DNA from: Stutzerimonas sp. S1
GTDB lineage: Bacteria; Pseudomonadota; Gammaproteobacteria; Pseudomonadales; Pseudomonadaceae
Length of the DNA: 64,000 nt
Reading direction: 5' to 3'
Assembly: GCF_025966695.1 (NCBI RefSeq)
Contig: NZ_JAOEIY010000007.1
Coordinates: forward strand, 138,918-202,917
The number at the start of each line of letters is the position of its first letter. Positions within the stretch are counted from its first letter, which is position 1. The notes below the pieces were generated by a model, which was not told the DNA's origin, ran no database searches, and worked only from the letters and a program-made list of their open reading frames with translations. The position numbers and the translations under genes are program-made. Below are positions 49,461 through 59,641 of this stretch, piece by piece.

Positions 49461-50201
49461 TTACCTTTTGACGCCCGTTCGGGATGTTCCGAGAGTGGCT
49501 ACCGCCACCCCGGGGAAATCGGTGATGAGGCTATCCGCGCCGAAATCGGCGAGTCGACGCATCAGCGCCGGCTCGTTTACGGTCCAGACGGACACATGCA
49601 AACCCTGTTGCTGGGCCTTCGCCAGACGCTCGGGAGTGCACAGCGTCCATTTCAACGCGAGCAGGTCACAACCATAGTGGCGTGCAACCTTCAGCGGATC
49701 GAGCCAGGCGTATTCGGCGACCAACCCGCGGGAGATTGCCGGGGCCAGGCGCTTCAGCGCCCGCAGGACTTCACGTGAACTCGAGGTTACCGTGATCCGG
49801 TCGAGCAGTTGATGGCGCTCAGCTAGCGCCTTGATCGCCAGTACCGTCCGCGCCGCTCGATCTCGCGATGCGCTTTTGACCTCCAGCTGCCAATGCTCGA
49901 ATGCGCAATTCTCGAACAACTCGGACAGCCTTGGAATCGGACAAGGCTGCTTCCAGCCGGGCCCGCCGAGACGCGCATCGTAGCCGGCCAATTCTTCTGC
50001 CGAATGCTGGGCGACCTTGCCGCGCCGGCCGGTGGTGCGTTTGAGCGTCGGATCGTGGATGACCATCAGCTCGCCGTCACGGGACAGGTGCAGGTCCAGC
50101 TCACAACGACTTACGCCGTGCTGCAGACATTGCTGGAAGCTCGTGAGGGTATTTTCCGGTGCTTCACCTTTGGCGCCACGATGGCCGTAGATCAGGGTCA
50201 C
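49461..50201 (-). CDS. Glycerophosphodiester phosphodiesterase family protein
   Basis: Cytosolic GDPD of 246 residues (UgpQ type) that hydrolyses glycerophosphodiesters to glycerol 3-phosphate and alcohol. Catalytic motifs are IYGHRGAKGEAPENTLTSF (His and Glu-Asn), CELDLHLSRDGELMVIHDPT (Glu, Asp, His) and a late KWTLCTPERLAKAQQQGL and SVWTVNE. The family end ITDFPG is present. No signal peptide is seen. The start is GTG 50201, overlapping the upstream stop by four bases (GTGA), so translation is coupled to the small exported protein. Confidence 0.92.
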   Translation of the reverse strand: MTLIYGHRGAKGEAPENTLTSFQQCLQHGVSRCELDLHLSRDGELMVIHDPTLKRTTGRRGKVAQHSAEELAGYDARLGGPGWKQPCPIPRLSELFENCAFEHWQLEVKSASRDRAARTVLAIKALAERHQLLDRITVTSSSREVLRALKRLAPAISRGLVAEYAWLDPLKVARHYGCDLLALKWTLCTPERLAKAQQQGLHVSVWTVNEPALMRRLADFGADSLITDFPGVAVATLGTSRTGVKR

Positions 50202-50500
50202 GGTAGGGACTGCTCCTGTGCAGTGATGGGGCGGTGATGGCGCACGCTGTTGATCACTCGCTCGTTCTCGAAATAGACCGAAAATTCACGATAATCCCAG
50301 CGAGTGATCGGTGGTTTGCCTACAGTTGGATGCTCTTCATCGGCCAGGCCGAAGTGTTCCAGCACGCGATTTTTGTGCTCGCCGCGGGCGGGCATGTCGA
50401 TCGTTGGTGTGCCTTGCGTGCCGATCGGAATGTGCAGTTGCTCGGCGAGTGACGACTGGCTGAGCGTAAACAGGAGAAGAAGGGCGGGCAGGCGCAGCAT
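50198..50500 (-). CDS. Small exported hypothetical protein
   Basis: Predicted periplasmic protein of 100 residues. MLRLPALLLLFTLSQSSLA is a signal peptide with cleavage before EQLHIPIGTQ. The mature part contains PARGEHKNRVLEHFGLADEE and RWDYREFSVYFENERVINSV, a compact mixed domain. Homologues are often labelled phosphodiesterase because of the neighbour, without evidence. ATG 50500 is chosen as the start of the signal peptide; the longer frame upstream overlaps the PilZ gene. It lies four bases after that gene's stop and overlaps the GDPD start. Confidence 0.78.
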   Translation of the reverse strand: MLRLPALLLLFTLSQSSLAEQLHIPIGTQGTPTIDMPARGEHKNRVLEHFGLADEEHPTVGKPPITRWDYREFSVYFENERVINSVRHHRPITAQEQSLP

Positions 50501-50504
50501 TGGG

Positions 50505-51074
50505 TCAGCTTCCTTGTTGATGATCTCGGGCCAGGCGTCGTTGCAGCGCCTGTTTCTGCAGGATATGCCGGGCCAGCAATTGTCGCTGTGCATCAGTCAG
50601 CGCTTCGAACTCGGTCCCCAGCTGGTAGTCGCCCTTATCAAGCGCCGCGCAATGGGTCACCCTGGCCTGTAGCGTCAGCCCCAGCGCCTGTGGCAGCAGT
50701 ACCAGCCTGAGGGTAAGGAGTGTCCCCAGTTCAACGGGTACATCATGGGCGAAGCTGACGCCACCCTCGGAAAGCACCACTGGACGCGCCGGGCCGATTT
50801 CTTTGAGCAGGTCCTGGGCAAGGGCCTGGCCGATGAGTTCGATGCGCTTGTTCTGCACCTTCAGGTAGTTGGCCAGGGTGCGGTTGCCTTCGGCGATCTG
50901 GCGCAGCAGGTGCTGGGCTTCGAAATCCAGCTGATGCAGTTCGGCGAGTAGGTCGAACAGCTGTGGTGATGCGCCGTCGGTAGAACGGTCCGGTGTGGGT
51001 GGGATGATTTCCAGTGCGATCCGATCGTCGATACGGTAGTATTCGCGGCGTTCTTCAATCTCTTGTGTCGGCAT
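50505..51074 (-). CDS. Atypical PilZ-domain protein (tPilZ-like)
   Basis: Cytosolic 189-residue protein. The N-terminus has the arginine motif ERREYYRIDDRIALEI, and a second PilZ-like motif LSEGGVSFAHDVPVELGTLL is near residue 110. Between them is an inserted helical stretch with heptad-like leucines (about 40-92: LAELHQLDFEAQHLLRQIAE, NRTLANYLKVQNKRIELIGQ), which resembles the tetramer-forming helices of tPilZ proteins such as one described from Xanthomonas. The Asp/Asn that usually precedes Ser in the second c-di-GMP motif is replaced by Val-Leu, so ligand binding is uncertain. It is first in a three-gene set with the exported protein and GDPD. Confidence 0.8.
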   Translation of the reverse strand: MPTQEIEERREYYRIDDRIALEIIPPTPDRSTDGASPQLFDLLAELHQLDFEAQHLLRQIAEGNRTLANYLKVQNKRIELIGQALAQDLLKEIGPARPVVLSEGGVSFAHDVPVELGTLLTLRLVLLPQALGLTLQARVTHCAALDKGDYQLGTEFEALTDAQRQLLARHILQKQALQRRLARDHQQGS

Positions 51075-51172
51075 GGCGAGCCCCGGTCAGCAGTGATTTT
51101 CAGAGTGTAACAGGGCCCAGGCAGCGCCAGCCGCATGCTCGTTTCCTACCTCGCCAGCGAACCCGTCGATCT

Positions 51173-52412
51173 ATGTTCAGACCGCTGTCCGTGTTCATCG
51201 GAGCGCGCTACACCCGCGCCAAACGTCGCAGCCTCTTCGTTTCCTTCATTTCGCTGACCTCCATGATCGGACTCGCGCTTGGCGTGCTGGTGATGATCGT
51301 CGTGTTATCGGTAATGAATGGTTTCGATCACGAGATGCGCACCCGCGTGCTTGGCATGGTGCCGCACGCCACCATCGAAAGCGCGGTACCAGTGGACGAC
51401 TGGCAGGGGCTGGGCGAACAGCTTTCTCGTCATCCACAGGTCAGTGCTGTAGCGCCGTTCATTCAGATGCAAGGGTTGCTGACGCATCAGGGGCAGGTCT
51501 CCAAGATTCTGATCAACGCAGTAGATCCGCAGGTCGAGCCCAAAGTCTCGATCATCGATCGATTCTTCCGCGAAGGTGCGCTCGCGGACCTCGCGCCCGG
51601 CGAGTTCGGCATCGTGATCGGTGACAAGGCCGCTCAGAAGCTCGGAGTGGGCGTAGGGGACAAGATTACCTTCGTCGCGCCGGAAGTGACCGTGACGCCC
51701 GCCGGGATGTTCCCACGCATGAAACGTTTCACCGTGACTGGCATCTTCCACGTCGGGGCGGGCGAGATCGACGGCTACGTGGCGCTGGCTAATATTGCCG
51801 ATCTCGCACGCCTGCACCGCTGGAAGCCGGGGCAGGTCCAGGGGTTGCGTCTGCGCTTCGACGATTTGTTCCAGGCGCCGCGGATTGCCTGGGAGCTGGC
51901 CGGCCAGTTGGACGGCGATTTCTACTCGCGAGACTGGACGCGGACCCACGGCAACCTCTATCAGGCGATTCGCATGGAGAAGGCGATGATCGGCCTGCTG
52001 CTACTGCTGATCGTTGCGGTGGCCGCATTCAACATCATCTCCACGCTGGTCATGGTGGTTACCGACAAACGTGGTGACATCGCCATCCTGCGCACGCTCG
52101 GCGCGACACCACGCCAGATCATGGCGATCTTCATGGTACAGGGCACCGTGATCGGTGTGGTCGGGACGCTGCTCGGGGCGGTGCTGGGCATTCTTGCAGC
52201 ACTCAACATCAGCGGCTGGATCGCTGCCTTGGAGCGCCTTATCGGACACAAATTTCTCAGTGCCGATGTGTATTTCATCGACTACCTGCCGTCGCGACTG
52301 ATGGCCGCGGATGTGATCCAGGTATGCGTCGCCGCGTTGGTCCTGAGCTTTCTCGCTACCCTGTATCCGGCCTGGCGCGCCGCGCGTACGCAGCCGGCAG
52401 AGGCGCTTCGTT

Positions 52413-52420
<8 letters not shown>
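51173..52420 (+). CDS. lolC: Lipoprotein-releasing ABC permease LolC
   Basis: Inner-membrane subunit of the LolCDE complex that extracts outer-membrane lipoproteins and hands them to LolA. The 415-residue protein has one N-terminal helix (about 24-48, [20 protein letters not shown]), a large periplasmic MacB-like domain, and three C-terminal helices ([20 protein letters not shown] onward). It ends [21 protein letters not shown] 51173 matches the LolE start (MFRPLSV); the frame upstream is non-coding. It overlaps lolD by eight bases. Confidence 0.94.
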
Positions 52421-53125
<705 letters not shown>

Positions 53126-53126
<1 letters not shown>

Positions 53127-54370
53127 TGTTCCGTCCACTGAGTGTCTACATCGGTAGCCGTTACACGCGGGCCAAGCGGCGCAATCATTTCATCTCGTTC
53201 ATCTCCCTGACCTCACTGATCGGTCTGGCGCTGGGAGTGCTGGCGATGATCCTGGTGCTCTCGGTGATGAACGGCTTCCAGCGCGAGATGAGTTCGCGAA
53301 TCCTTGGCATGGTGCCGCATGCCACGGTCTTCGGTACACAGCCGCTGGATGATTGGCGCGCCTTGCGGCAGCGGTTGCAGATACATCCTGAGGTGTTGGC
53401 CGGTGCGCCGTTGACACAGCTCGAAGGCATGCTGTCGTACAAGGGCAGCATGCAGCCGATACAGGTCAATGGCATCGAGCCGCAGGCCGAGGCTGGTGTG
53501 TCGATCGCTGCTACACGAATGGTCGCGGGCCGCCTCGATGACCTTAAGCCGGGCGAGTTCGGGGTGATTATCGGCATGATCACTGCGCGGCGCTTTGGGC
53601 TCTCGGTGGGGGACAAGCTGACGCTGATCGTGCCCGAAGTCAGCTCTACGCCCGGTGGGATTACCCCGCGTATGCAGCGTCTGAACGTGGTCGGTGTGTT
53701 CAAGGTTGGCGCAGACCTCGACGGCAGCCTGGCAATGATTCATCGCAGCGATGCTGCACAGATCCAACGCTGGCAGCCAGAGCAGGTGCAGGGTGTGCGG
53801 GTCAAGCTTGTCGATCTTTACCGCGCGCCGCAGGTGGCCGAGCAGCTGCTGGCTTCGCTGGGCGACGCTTATCGTGCCGAGGACTGGTCGCATACGCAGG
53901 GCAGTCTGTTCAGTGCGATGAAGATGGAGAAGACCATGATCGGTGTGCTGCTGATGCTGATCGTGGCGGTGGCCGCGTTCAATATCATCGCCACGCTGAT
54001 CATGGTGGTTGCCGACAAGCGGGCGGACATCGCGATCCTTCGCACTCTGGGCGCAACGCCCCGGCAGATCATGGCGATCTTCATGGTGCAAGGCAGCCTC
54101 ATCGGCTTCAGCGGTACGCTGATCGGTATCGTGCTCGGCGTACTCGGCGCGCTGAACGTGAGCGGACTAGTCGGTTGGCTGGAGCGCGTGACCGGCCAGC
54201 ACATCTTCAGCTCCGATGTGTATTTCATCAGCACGTTGCCGTCGGAACTGCGCTGGGAAGATGTCGCGATCGTTGCGCTGGTGACGCTGAGTCTGAGCTT
54301 TCTGGCAACCCTCTATCCGGCCTGGCGCGCTGCGCAGACTCAGCCAGCCGAGGCGTTGCGCTACGAATGA
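53126..54370 (+). CDS. lolE: Lipoprotein-releasing ABC permease LolE
   Basis: Second permease of LolCDE, 414 residues, with the same plan as LolC and striking similarity to it: [19 protein letters not shown] against [19 protein letters not shown] at the start, and near-identical last 18 residues. A helix at 24-48, a periplasmic domain and three C-terminal helices are seen. Which copy is LolC and which LolE follows gene order; the sequence alone does not decide it. It ends nine bases before the convergent DUF2062 stop. Confidence 0.93.
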
Positions 54371-54379
54371 CGCCGGCGC

Positions 54380-54895
54380 TCAGCGCCGGTCATTCTGCCG
54401 CTTGCGCCAGTTGCGACCGACCCACCAGCGCCAGTACCCCTGCGTACCGGCGTAGCCGAGCAGCGCAAAGCCGATCGCCATGACCAGCGAACCGAGGTAG
54501 AGCGGCTGCCAGTTGCTCTGCAGCAGCTGAGTTACCCACGCCAGGCTCAGCTCATCGGGCATGTTGACCGCAGGCGTATCCATCAGCCAGGCGCCCACCT
54601 TGTAGTTGCAATAGAACACCGGCGGCATTGTCAGCGGGTTGGTCAGCCAGACCAGGCCGATGGCGATCGGCAGGTTGGCCCTGGCCGGCAGAGCGCAGAT
54701 CGCCGCCGCGAGCATCTGCATGGGCATGGGAATAAGCGCCCAGAACAGGCCGATGGCCATTGCCCGGGATACCGAGTGGCGATTGAGATGCCATAGGTTG
54801 GGATCGTGAATCAGCGCGCCGAGAAAACGCAGGGACTTGTTAGTCTTGATGCGATCAGGATGCGGCATGTAGCGTTTGAAGAAACGACGCGGCAT
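54380..54895 (-). CDS. DUF2062 membrane protein
   Basis: Inner-membrane protein of 171 residues starting MPRRFFKRYMPHPDRI, as usual for DUF2062. About three helices follow: AIGLFWALIPMPMQMLAAAI, IAIGLVWLTNPLTMPPVFYC and LYLGSLVMAIGFALLGYAG. The C-terminus is Arg/Trp-rich. The WALIPMPMQM and NPLTMPP turns are the family signature. The function is unknown. It is divergent from comEC by 153 bases. Confidence 0.85.
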   Translation of the reverse strand: MPRRFFKRYMPHPDRIKTNKSLRFLGALIHDPNLWHLNRHSVSRAMAIGLFWALIPMPMQMLAAAICALPARANLPIAIGLVWLTNPLTMPPVFYCNYKVGAWLMDTPAVNMPDELSLAWVTQLLQSNWQPLYLGSLVMAIGFALLGYAGTQGYWRWWVGRNWRKRQNDRR

Positions 54896-55048
54896 GAAGG
54901 TTCTCTGGCGGGCTGAGCTTGTCGATTATGCCCCTATTTTGATGGTCGCGCCGACAGTAGTTTTGTCACATAAGTTCTATTGCCGCCGCGCGAAAATGCG
55001 GCGAGCGTTCCGGTATTTCTTTGGAAAGGATTCCGAGGAGGATCGACG

Positions 55049-57274
55049 ATGCGTGCAGGGATGCTGGCATTGGCCGTCGGCTTGGTTTTACCGCGTTTCT
55101 CTCCGGAGCTGCCGGCGTCGTGGGAACTGTTAACCCTGGCGATGCTGGGTATGGTCTGCGCGCTGCGTCCCGGCTGGCGCCCGCTGGCGTGCTTCTGCGC
55201 AGGCCTGCTCTGGGCGTGCATCCACTTCCAGACCGCGTTGGCCGAGCGGCTGCCGGTCGAACTGGACGGGCGCACGTTCTGGCTCGAGGGGCAGGTAGTC
55301 GGGCTGCCTGATGTTCGTGGCGATGTGGTGCGCTTCGAGCTGACCGATATCCAGTCGCGGCATGTCGGGTTGCCGTCGCGCCTGCGTTTGGCTTGGTACG
55401 ACGGCCCGCCTCTACGGGGTGGTGAGCGCTGGCGGCTGGCGGTGCGGCTTAAGCGTCCATCAGGGATGGTCAATCCGCAATCATTCGATTACGAGGCTTG
55501 GCTGCTGGCGCGCGGCATCGGGGCAACCGGTTCGGTCAAGGCTGGTGAGCGCCTGCAGGCTGCCGCCGGCGCGGGTGGCTGGCGTGACCGATTGCGCAGT
55601 CGGCTGATGGCAATCGACGCACAGGACCGGCAGGGCGCCATCGCAGCATTGGTGGTGGGGGACAGTTCGGGGTTGTCTGCGGCTGACTGGCGAGTGTTGC
55701 AGGACACCGGCACGACCCATCTGATGGTCATCTCCGGCCAGCATGTCGGCATGCTGGCCGGGCTTGTCTATGGAATGGTTGCGCTGCTGGCGCGCCTTGG
55801 TTGGTGGCCGCGGAGTCTGCCCTGGTTGCCTTGCGCGTGTGCGGCTGCGCTCGTCAGTTCACTTGGCTATGGTTGGCTGGCGGGTTTCGAGGTGCCTGTA
55901 CAGCGTGCCTGCATGATGGTCGCGGTGGTGTTGCTATGGCGACTGCGCTTCCGTCAGTTGCGCATCTGGCTACCGTTGCTGATCGCTCTTGACGGTGTGC
56001 TGTTGCTGGATCCTCGAGCGAGTCTGCAGGCCGGATTCTGGCTATCGTTCGGCGCCGTTGCATTGTTGGCACTGGTTTTCTCCGGGCGTCTGGGGCGCTG
56101 GTCGTGGTGGCAAACCCTACCGCGTGCACAGTGGGCGATGCTGCTGGGGCTGTTGCCGTTGATGCTTGCGCTGGGTCTGCCCGTCAGCGCGAGCGGGCCG
56201 CTGGCCAATCTACTGGCAGTGCCCTGGGTCGGCCTGACGGTGCCGGTCGCGCTGCTGGGAACATTGCTGTTGCCCTTGTCGGGAGTAGGCGAAGGCCTGT
56301 TGGGGCTGACGGGTTGGTCGCTGTCGATGCTGTTCCAGGTGCTGTCAGTTATTGCTAGCTGGCAGCCGGCTTGGTTCGCCGCAGGCTTGCCGAGCTGGGC
56401 TTGGTTGCTGGTTGCGCTGGGGGCAACGGTCCTGTTGTTGCCGGCCGGTGTCCCGCTGCGCGCGCTGGGCGTGCTGCTCTTGCTGCCGTTGCTGTGTCCG
56501 CCGCAGCAGGCCCCGGCCGTCGGGCGTGCACAGGTCTGGGTTTTCGACGTGGGGCAGGGGCTGTCCGTGCTGGTGCGTACTCGGGCTCACGCATTGCTCT
56601 ACGATGCCGGACCGCGGCGCGGTGATTTCGATACCGGCGAGCGAATCCTGTTTCCCTCCCTGCGCCGGTTGGGTGTCGGTCGTCTGGACCTGCTATTGGT
56701 CAGTCATGCCGACAACGATCATGCCGGTGGTGCCGAGGCCGTACAACGCCTGCAGGGGGCGCAGCGGGTGCTCAGTGGCGAGCCTGCGCAGCTGCCCCCA
56801 TCACTGCAGGCGGAACTCTGCGATTCATCGCAGGCCTGGCAGTGGGACGGCGTGCGCTTTGACCTCTGGCGCTGGCCGCAAGCGGCGGATGGCAACCAGT
56901 CGTCCTGCGTGCTGATGATCGAGGCCAGTGGCGAGCGCATGCTGCTGACCGGTGATATTGACACGCTCGCGGAGCGGGCCCTTGTGCAAAGCGGCAGACC
57001 CGTAGGAGCGCAGTGGCTGTTGCTGCCCCACCATGGCAGCAACAGTTCTTCGTCGCCCCCGTTCCTCGCGGCGGTGCGCCCGAGCGCCGCACTGATCTCG
57101 CGCGGCCGCCACAATGCCTTCGGTCATCCGCACCCGGCGGTGCTTGAGCGGCTCGGTTCCCGCGACGTTCGCTTATACGATACTGCTGCAACCGGTGCGC
57201 TTAAGGTTGAATTGGGGACGTTCGGCGCGGCGCAGGGTTTACGCGAGCAGCGACGATTCTGGCGGGAAAAATGA
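55049..57274 (+). CDS. comA: DNA uptake channel ComEC/Rec2 (ComA)
   Basis: Inner-membrane channel for transforming single-stranded DNA, 741 residues. The N-terminal part has membrane helices and an OB-like periplasmic domain, then the competence core with LMVISGQHVGMLAGLVYGMV and further helices, and finally a metallo-beta-lactamase domain (from about 500; FDVGQGLSVLV, LLVSHADNDHAGGAE) that may degrade the non-transforming strand. From memory, P. stutzeri comA is followed by exbB and both affect transformation, as arranged here. ATG 55049 follows a strong GAGGAGG site; the extension upstream is not needed. Confidence 0.93.
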   Translation: MRAGMLALAVGLVLPRFSPELPASWELLTLAMLGMVCALRPGWRPLACFCAGLLWACIHFQTALAERLPVELDGRTFWLEGQVVGLPDVRGDVVRFELTDIQSRHVGLPSRLRLAWYDGPPLRGGERWRLAVRLKRPSGMVNPQSFDYEAWLLARGIGATGSVKAGERLQAAAGAGGWRDRLRSRLMAIDAQDRQGAIAALVVGDSSGLSAADWRVLQDTGTTHLMVISGQHVGMLAGLVYGMVALLARLGWWPRSLPWLPCACAAALVSSLGYGWLAGFEVPVQRACMMVAVVLLWRLRFRQLRIWLPLLIALDGVLLLDPRASLQAGFWLSFGAVALLALVFSGRLGRWSWWQTLPRAQWAMLLGLLPLMLALGLPVSASGPLANLLAVPWVGLTVPVALLGTLLLPLSGVGEGLLGLTGWSLSMLFQVLSVIASWQPAWFAAGLPSWAWLLVALGATVLLLPAGVPLRALGVLLLLPLLCPPQQAPAVGRAQVWVFDVGQGLSVLVRTRAHALLYDAGPRRGDFDTGERILFPSLRRLGVGRLDLLLVSHADNDHAGGAEAVQRLQGAQRVLSGEPAQLPPSLQAELCDSSQAWQWDGVRFDLWRWPQAADGNQSSCVLMIEASGERMLLTGDIDTLAERALVQSGRPVGAQWLLLPHHGSNSSSSPPFLAAVRPSAALISRGRHNAFGHPHPAVLERLGSRDVRLYDTAATGALKVELGTFGAAQGLREQRRFWREK

Positions 57275-57345
57275 GAACGGCGACGGTCGGCGGCCTGGTG
57301 ACCCTATGCTAGAGTGGCGCCACTTTTCCGAGGGGGATTCATCTC

Positions 57346-57981
57346 GTGTGGGAGCTGGTCAAAGCAGGTGGCTGGATAATGCTGCCGATCATCCTGTGTT
57401 CAATCGTCGCGGCCGCGATCATCGCCGAGCGACTGTGGACGTTGCGACCGAGTCGCGTCACACCTCCGCATCTGCTCGGCCAGGTGTGGAAATGGATCAA
57501 GGACAAGAAGCTTAGTAACCAGAAGCTCAAGGAGCTGCGCGCCGACTCGCCCCTGGGCGAGATACTCGCGGCAGGCCTGGCCAACTCCAAACGTGGTCGC
57601 GAGATCATGAAAGAGTGCATCGAAGAAGCTGCCGCCCGGGTAGTGCACGATCTTGAGCGTTATCTCAACGCGCTTGGCACGATCGCGGGTATCGCTCCGT
57701 TGCTCGGACTGCTCGGCACCGTGCTGGGCATGATCGAGATCTTCAGTGCCTTCATGGGCTCGGGCATGGCCAACGCGCCATTGCTGGCAGGCGGTATCGC
57801 CAAAGCGCTGATCACCACTGCGGCCGGTCTCATGGTGGGCATCCCGGCTTTGTTCTTCCACCGTTTTCTCCAGCGTCGAGTCGACGAGCTGGTGGTCGGC
57901 ATGGAGCAGGAGGCGATCAAGCTCGTCGAGGTGGTGCAGGGCGATCGCGACGTCGATCTGGGTGACGAGGGCAAGGCGTGA
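57346..57981 (+). CDS. exbB: ExbB/TolQ-family proton channel protein
   Basis: Inner-membrane energy-transducing protein of 211 residues with three helices (GGWIMLPIILCSIVAAAIIA; GIAPLLGLLGTVLGMIEIFS; KALITTAAGLMVGIPALFFH), the MotA/TolQ/ExbB core. It pairs with the ExbD-like product of the next gene. No tonB or tolA is adjacent. It may power a TonB-like partner, or serve DNA uptake given the adjacent comEC and the P. stutzeri literature recalled above. The start is GTG 57346 after GAGGGGG; a TATGCT at 57304-57309 may be a -10 box. Confidence 0.9.
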   Translation: MWELVKAGGWIMLPIILCSIVAAAIIAERLWTLRPSRVTPPHLLGQVWKWIKDKKLSNQKLKELRADSPLGEILAAGLANSKRGREIMKECIEEAAARVVHDLERYLNALGTIAGIAPLLGLLGTVLGMIEIFSAFMGSGMANAPLLAGGIAKALITTAAGLMVGIPALFFHRFLQRRVDELVVGMEQEAIKLVEVVQGDRDVDLGDEGKA

Positions 57982-58406
57982 AGTTCCGGCGCAAACCGCG
58001 GGAGAACGTCGAAATCGGTCTGGCCCCCTTGATCGACGTGGTGTTCATCCTGCTGCTGTTCTTCGTTGTCACGACCACCTTCACCCGCGAGACGCAACTC
58101 AAGGTGGATCTGCCCGAGGCTGCCAGCGGCACACCGCCTCAGGAAAGCGAGATAAAGCAGCTGGAAGTCGTCATCGATGTGGATGGCAATTACTCGCTCA
58201 ACGGCAAGGCTTTGCTCAAGAGTGACCTGAACTCGCTGATGGCGGCACTGAACAAGGAGTCGGAGGGTGACAGCAGTCTGCCGATGATCATCAGTGCCGA
58301 CGGCAAGACGCCGCACCAAGCTGTGATTACGGCAATGGATGCAGCCGGCAAGCTGGGCTTCTCGCATCTGCGCATCACCACCGTCGAGGCGCAGGCAGCG
58401 CCCTGA
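57978..58406 (+). CDS. exbD: ExbD/TolR-family protein
   Basis: Bitopic membrane protein of 142 residues. One N-terminal helix, [20 protein letters not shown] (about 15-34), carries the essential Asp in LIDVVF that couples proton flow, and a periplasmic domain follows with [17 protein letters not shown] and [20 protein letters not shown]. The start is GTG 57978, overlapping the exbB stop by four bases. It overlaps lpxK by one base (TGATG). Confidence 0.92.
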   Translation: MKFRRKPRENVEIGLAPLIDVVFILLLFFVVTTTFTRETQLKVDLPEAASGTPPQESEIKQLEVVIDVDGNYSLNGKALLKSDLNSLMAALNKESEGDSSLPMIISADGKTPHQAVITAMDAAGKLGFSHLRITTVEAQAAP

Positions 58407-59410
58407 TGTCGTTTATCGAGCGTCTCCAGCACGCCTGGTATCAAGGGCATCCGGCATTGACGCTGCTGGCACCGCTGGAGGCGATCTATCGCTGGGTGGT
58501 CGCTCGCAAGCGCCAGCGCTTTCTCGCGGGACGGGCCCAAGCCTACCGGGCTCCCGTGCCGATCATCGTGGTCGGCAACATCACTGTAGGTGGCACCGGC
58601 AAGACGCCGCTAATCCTCTGGTTGATCGAGCACTGCCGTGCACAAGGCATTCGGGTTGGAGTGGTCAGTCGTGGTTATGGCGCGACACCGCCGACGCTGC
58701 CGTGGCGGGTACGGCCGGAGCACTCAGCGAGCGAGGCGGGCGATGAGCCGTTGCTCATCGTGCAGCGTACCACCGTGCCACTGATGATCGATCCCGACCG
58801 CGCACGTGCGGTGCGAGCGTTGCTGGAAGCTGAGCCGCTGGACCTGATCCTCTCCGACGACGGCCTGCAGCACTACGGTCTGGCAAGAGATCTCGAGCTG
58901 GTGTTGGTCGACGCTGCCCGTGGCCTTGGCAATCGCCGCTGTCTTCCGGCCGGGCCGCTGCGTGAGCCCGTTGAGCGCCTGCAGGACGTGGATGCTGTGT
59001 TGCTCAATGGTGCTGCTGCAGACGAGACCGCAGGGTACGCCTTCTGCCTGCAACCATCGGCGTTGATCGAGCTGCGGAGTGGCGAATTCCGGCCGCTCGA
59101 CCATTTTCCAGCGGGGCAGTCGTTGCACGCCGTCGCTGGTATCGGCAACCCGCAGCGTTTCTTCGCCACGCTTGAGACGCTACACTGGCGCCCGATTCCG
59201 CATCCCTTCGCCGATCACGCCGCCTATAGTCCGGAGCAGCTGAGGTTCACTCCCGAGTTGCCGCTGGTAATGACCGAGAAGGATGCGGTGAAATGCCGGG
59301 CGTTCGCGCCCTCAGGCTGGTTCTACCTGCAAGTTCAGGCCGCGCCTTCGCCGGCGTTCATTGCCTGGTTGGATGGCCAGCTGGCTCGTTTGCTGCCTGA
59401 TCACATATAA
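58406..59410 (+). CDS. lpxK: Tetraacyldisaccharide 4'-kinase
   Basis: Phosphorylates the lipid A precursor DS-1-P at the 4' position at the inner membrane. The 334-residue protein has an N-terminal membrane-associated helix ([17 protein letters not shown]), the P-loop [18 protein letters not shown] (about 53-70), [18 protein letters not shown], and the catalytic [19 protein letters not shown]. All expected motifs are present. It is translationally coupled to exbD, and 45 bases precede the Trm112-like gene. Confidence 0.95.
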   Translation: MSFIERLQHAWYQGHPALTLLAPLEAIYRWVVARKRQRFLAGRAQAYRAPVPIIVVGNITVGGTGKTPLILWLIEHCRAQGIRVGVVSRGYGATPPTLPWRVRPEHSASEAGDEPLLIVQRTTVPLMIDPDRARAVRALLEAEPLDLILSDDGLQHYGLARDLELVLVDAARGLGNRRCLPAGPLREPVERLQDVDAVLLNGAAADETAGYAFCLQPSALIELRSGEFRPLDHFPAGQSLHAVAGIGNPQRFFATLETLHWRPIPHPFADHAAYSPEQLRFTPELPLVMTEKDAVKCRAFAPSGWFYLQVQAAPSPAFIAWLDGQLARLLPDHI

Positions 59411-59455
59411 GCCGTCCGATCTGCAGGTGCAGTCGGCCGCTTCCAAGGACTGCGC

Positions 59456-59641
59456 ATGGATACCAAACTTCTCGATATTCTGGCCTGCCCCCTGTGCAAG
59501 GGGCCGCTGAAGCTGGCTGACGACAAAACCGAGCTGATCTGCAAGGCTGACGGTCTGGCCTTTCCGGTGCGCGAAGGAATTCCGGTAATGCTGGAAAGCG
59601 AGGCCCGTACGCTTGACGTGGACGAGCGCTTGGACAAATGA
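59456..59641 (+). CDS. Trm112 family protein (YcaR-like)
   Basis: Small protein of 61 residues starting [20 protein letters not shown], with a single CPLC pair and a later Cys in [20 protein letters not shown]. Family members are zinc-ribbon-like partners; in eukaryotes and archaea Trm112 activates methyltransferases, while the bacterial role is unsettled. A place between lpxK and kdsB is conserved in gammaproteobacteria. AAGGA precedes ATG 59456, and the stop overlaps the kdsB start (ATGA). Confidence 0.92.
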   Translation: MDTKLLDILACPLCKGPLKLADDKTELICKADGLAFPVREGIPVMLESEARTLDVDERLDK

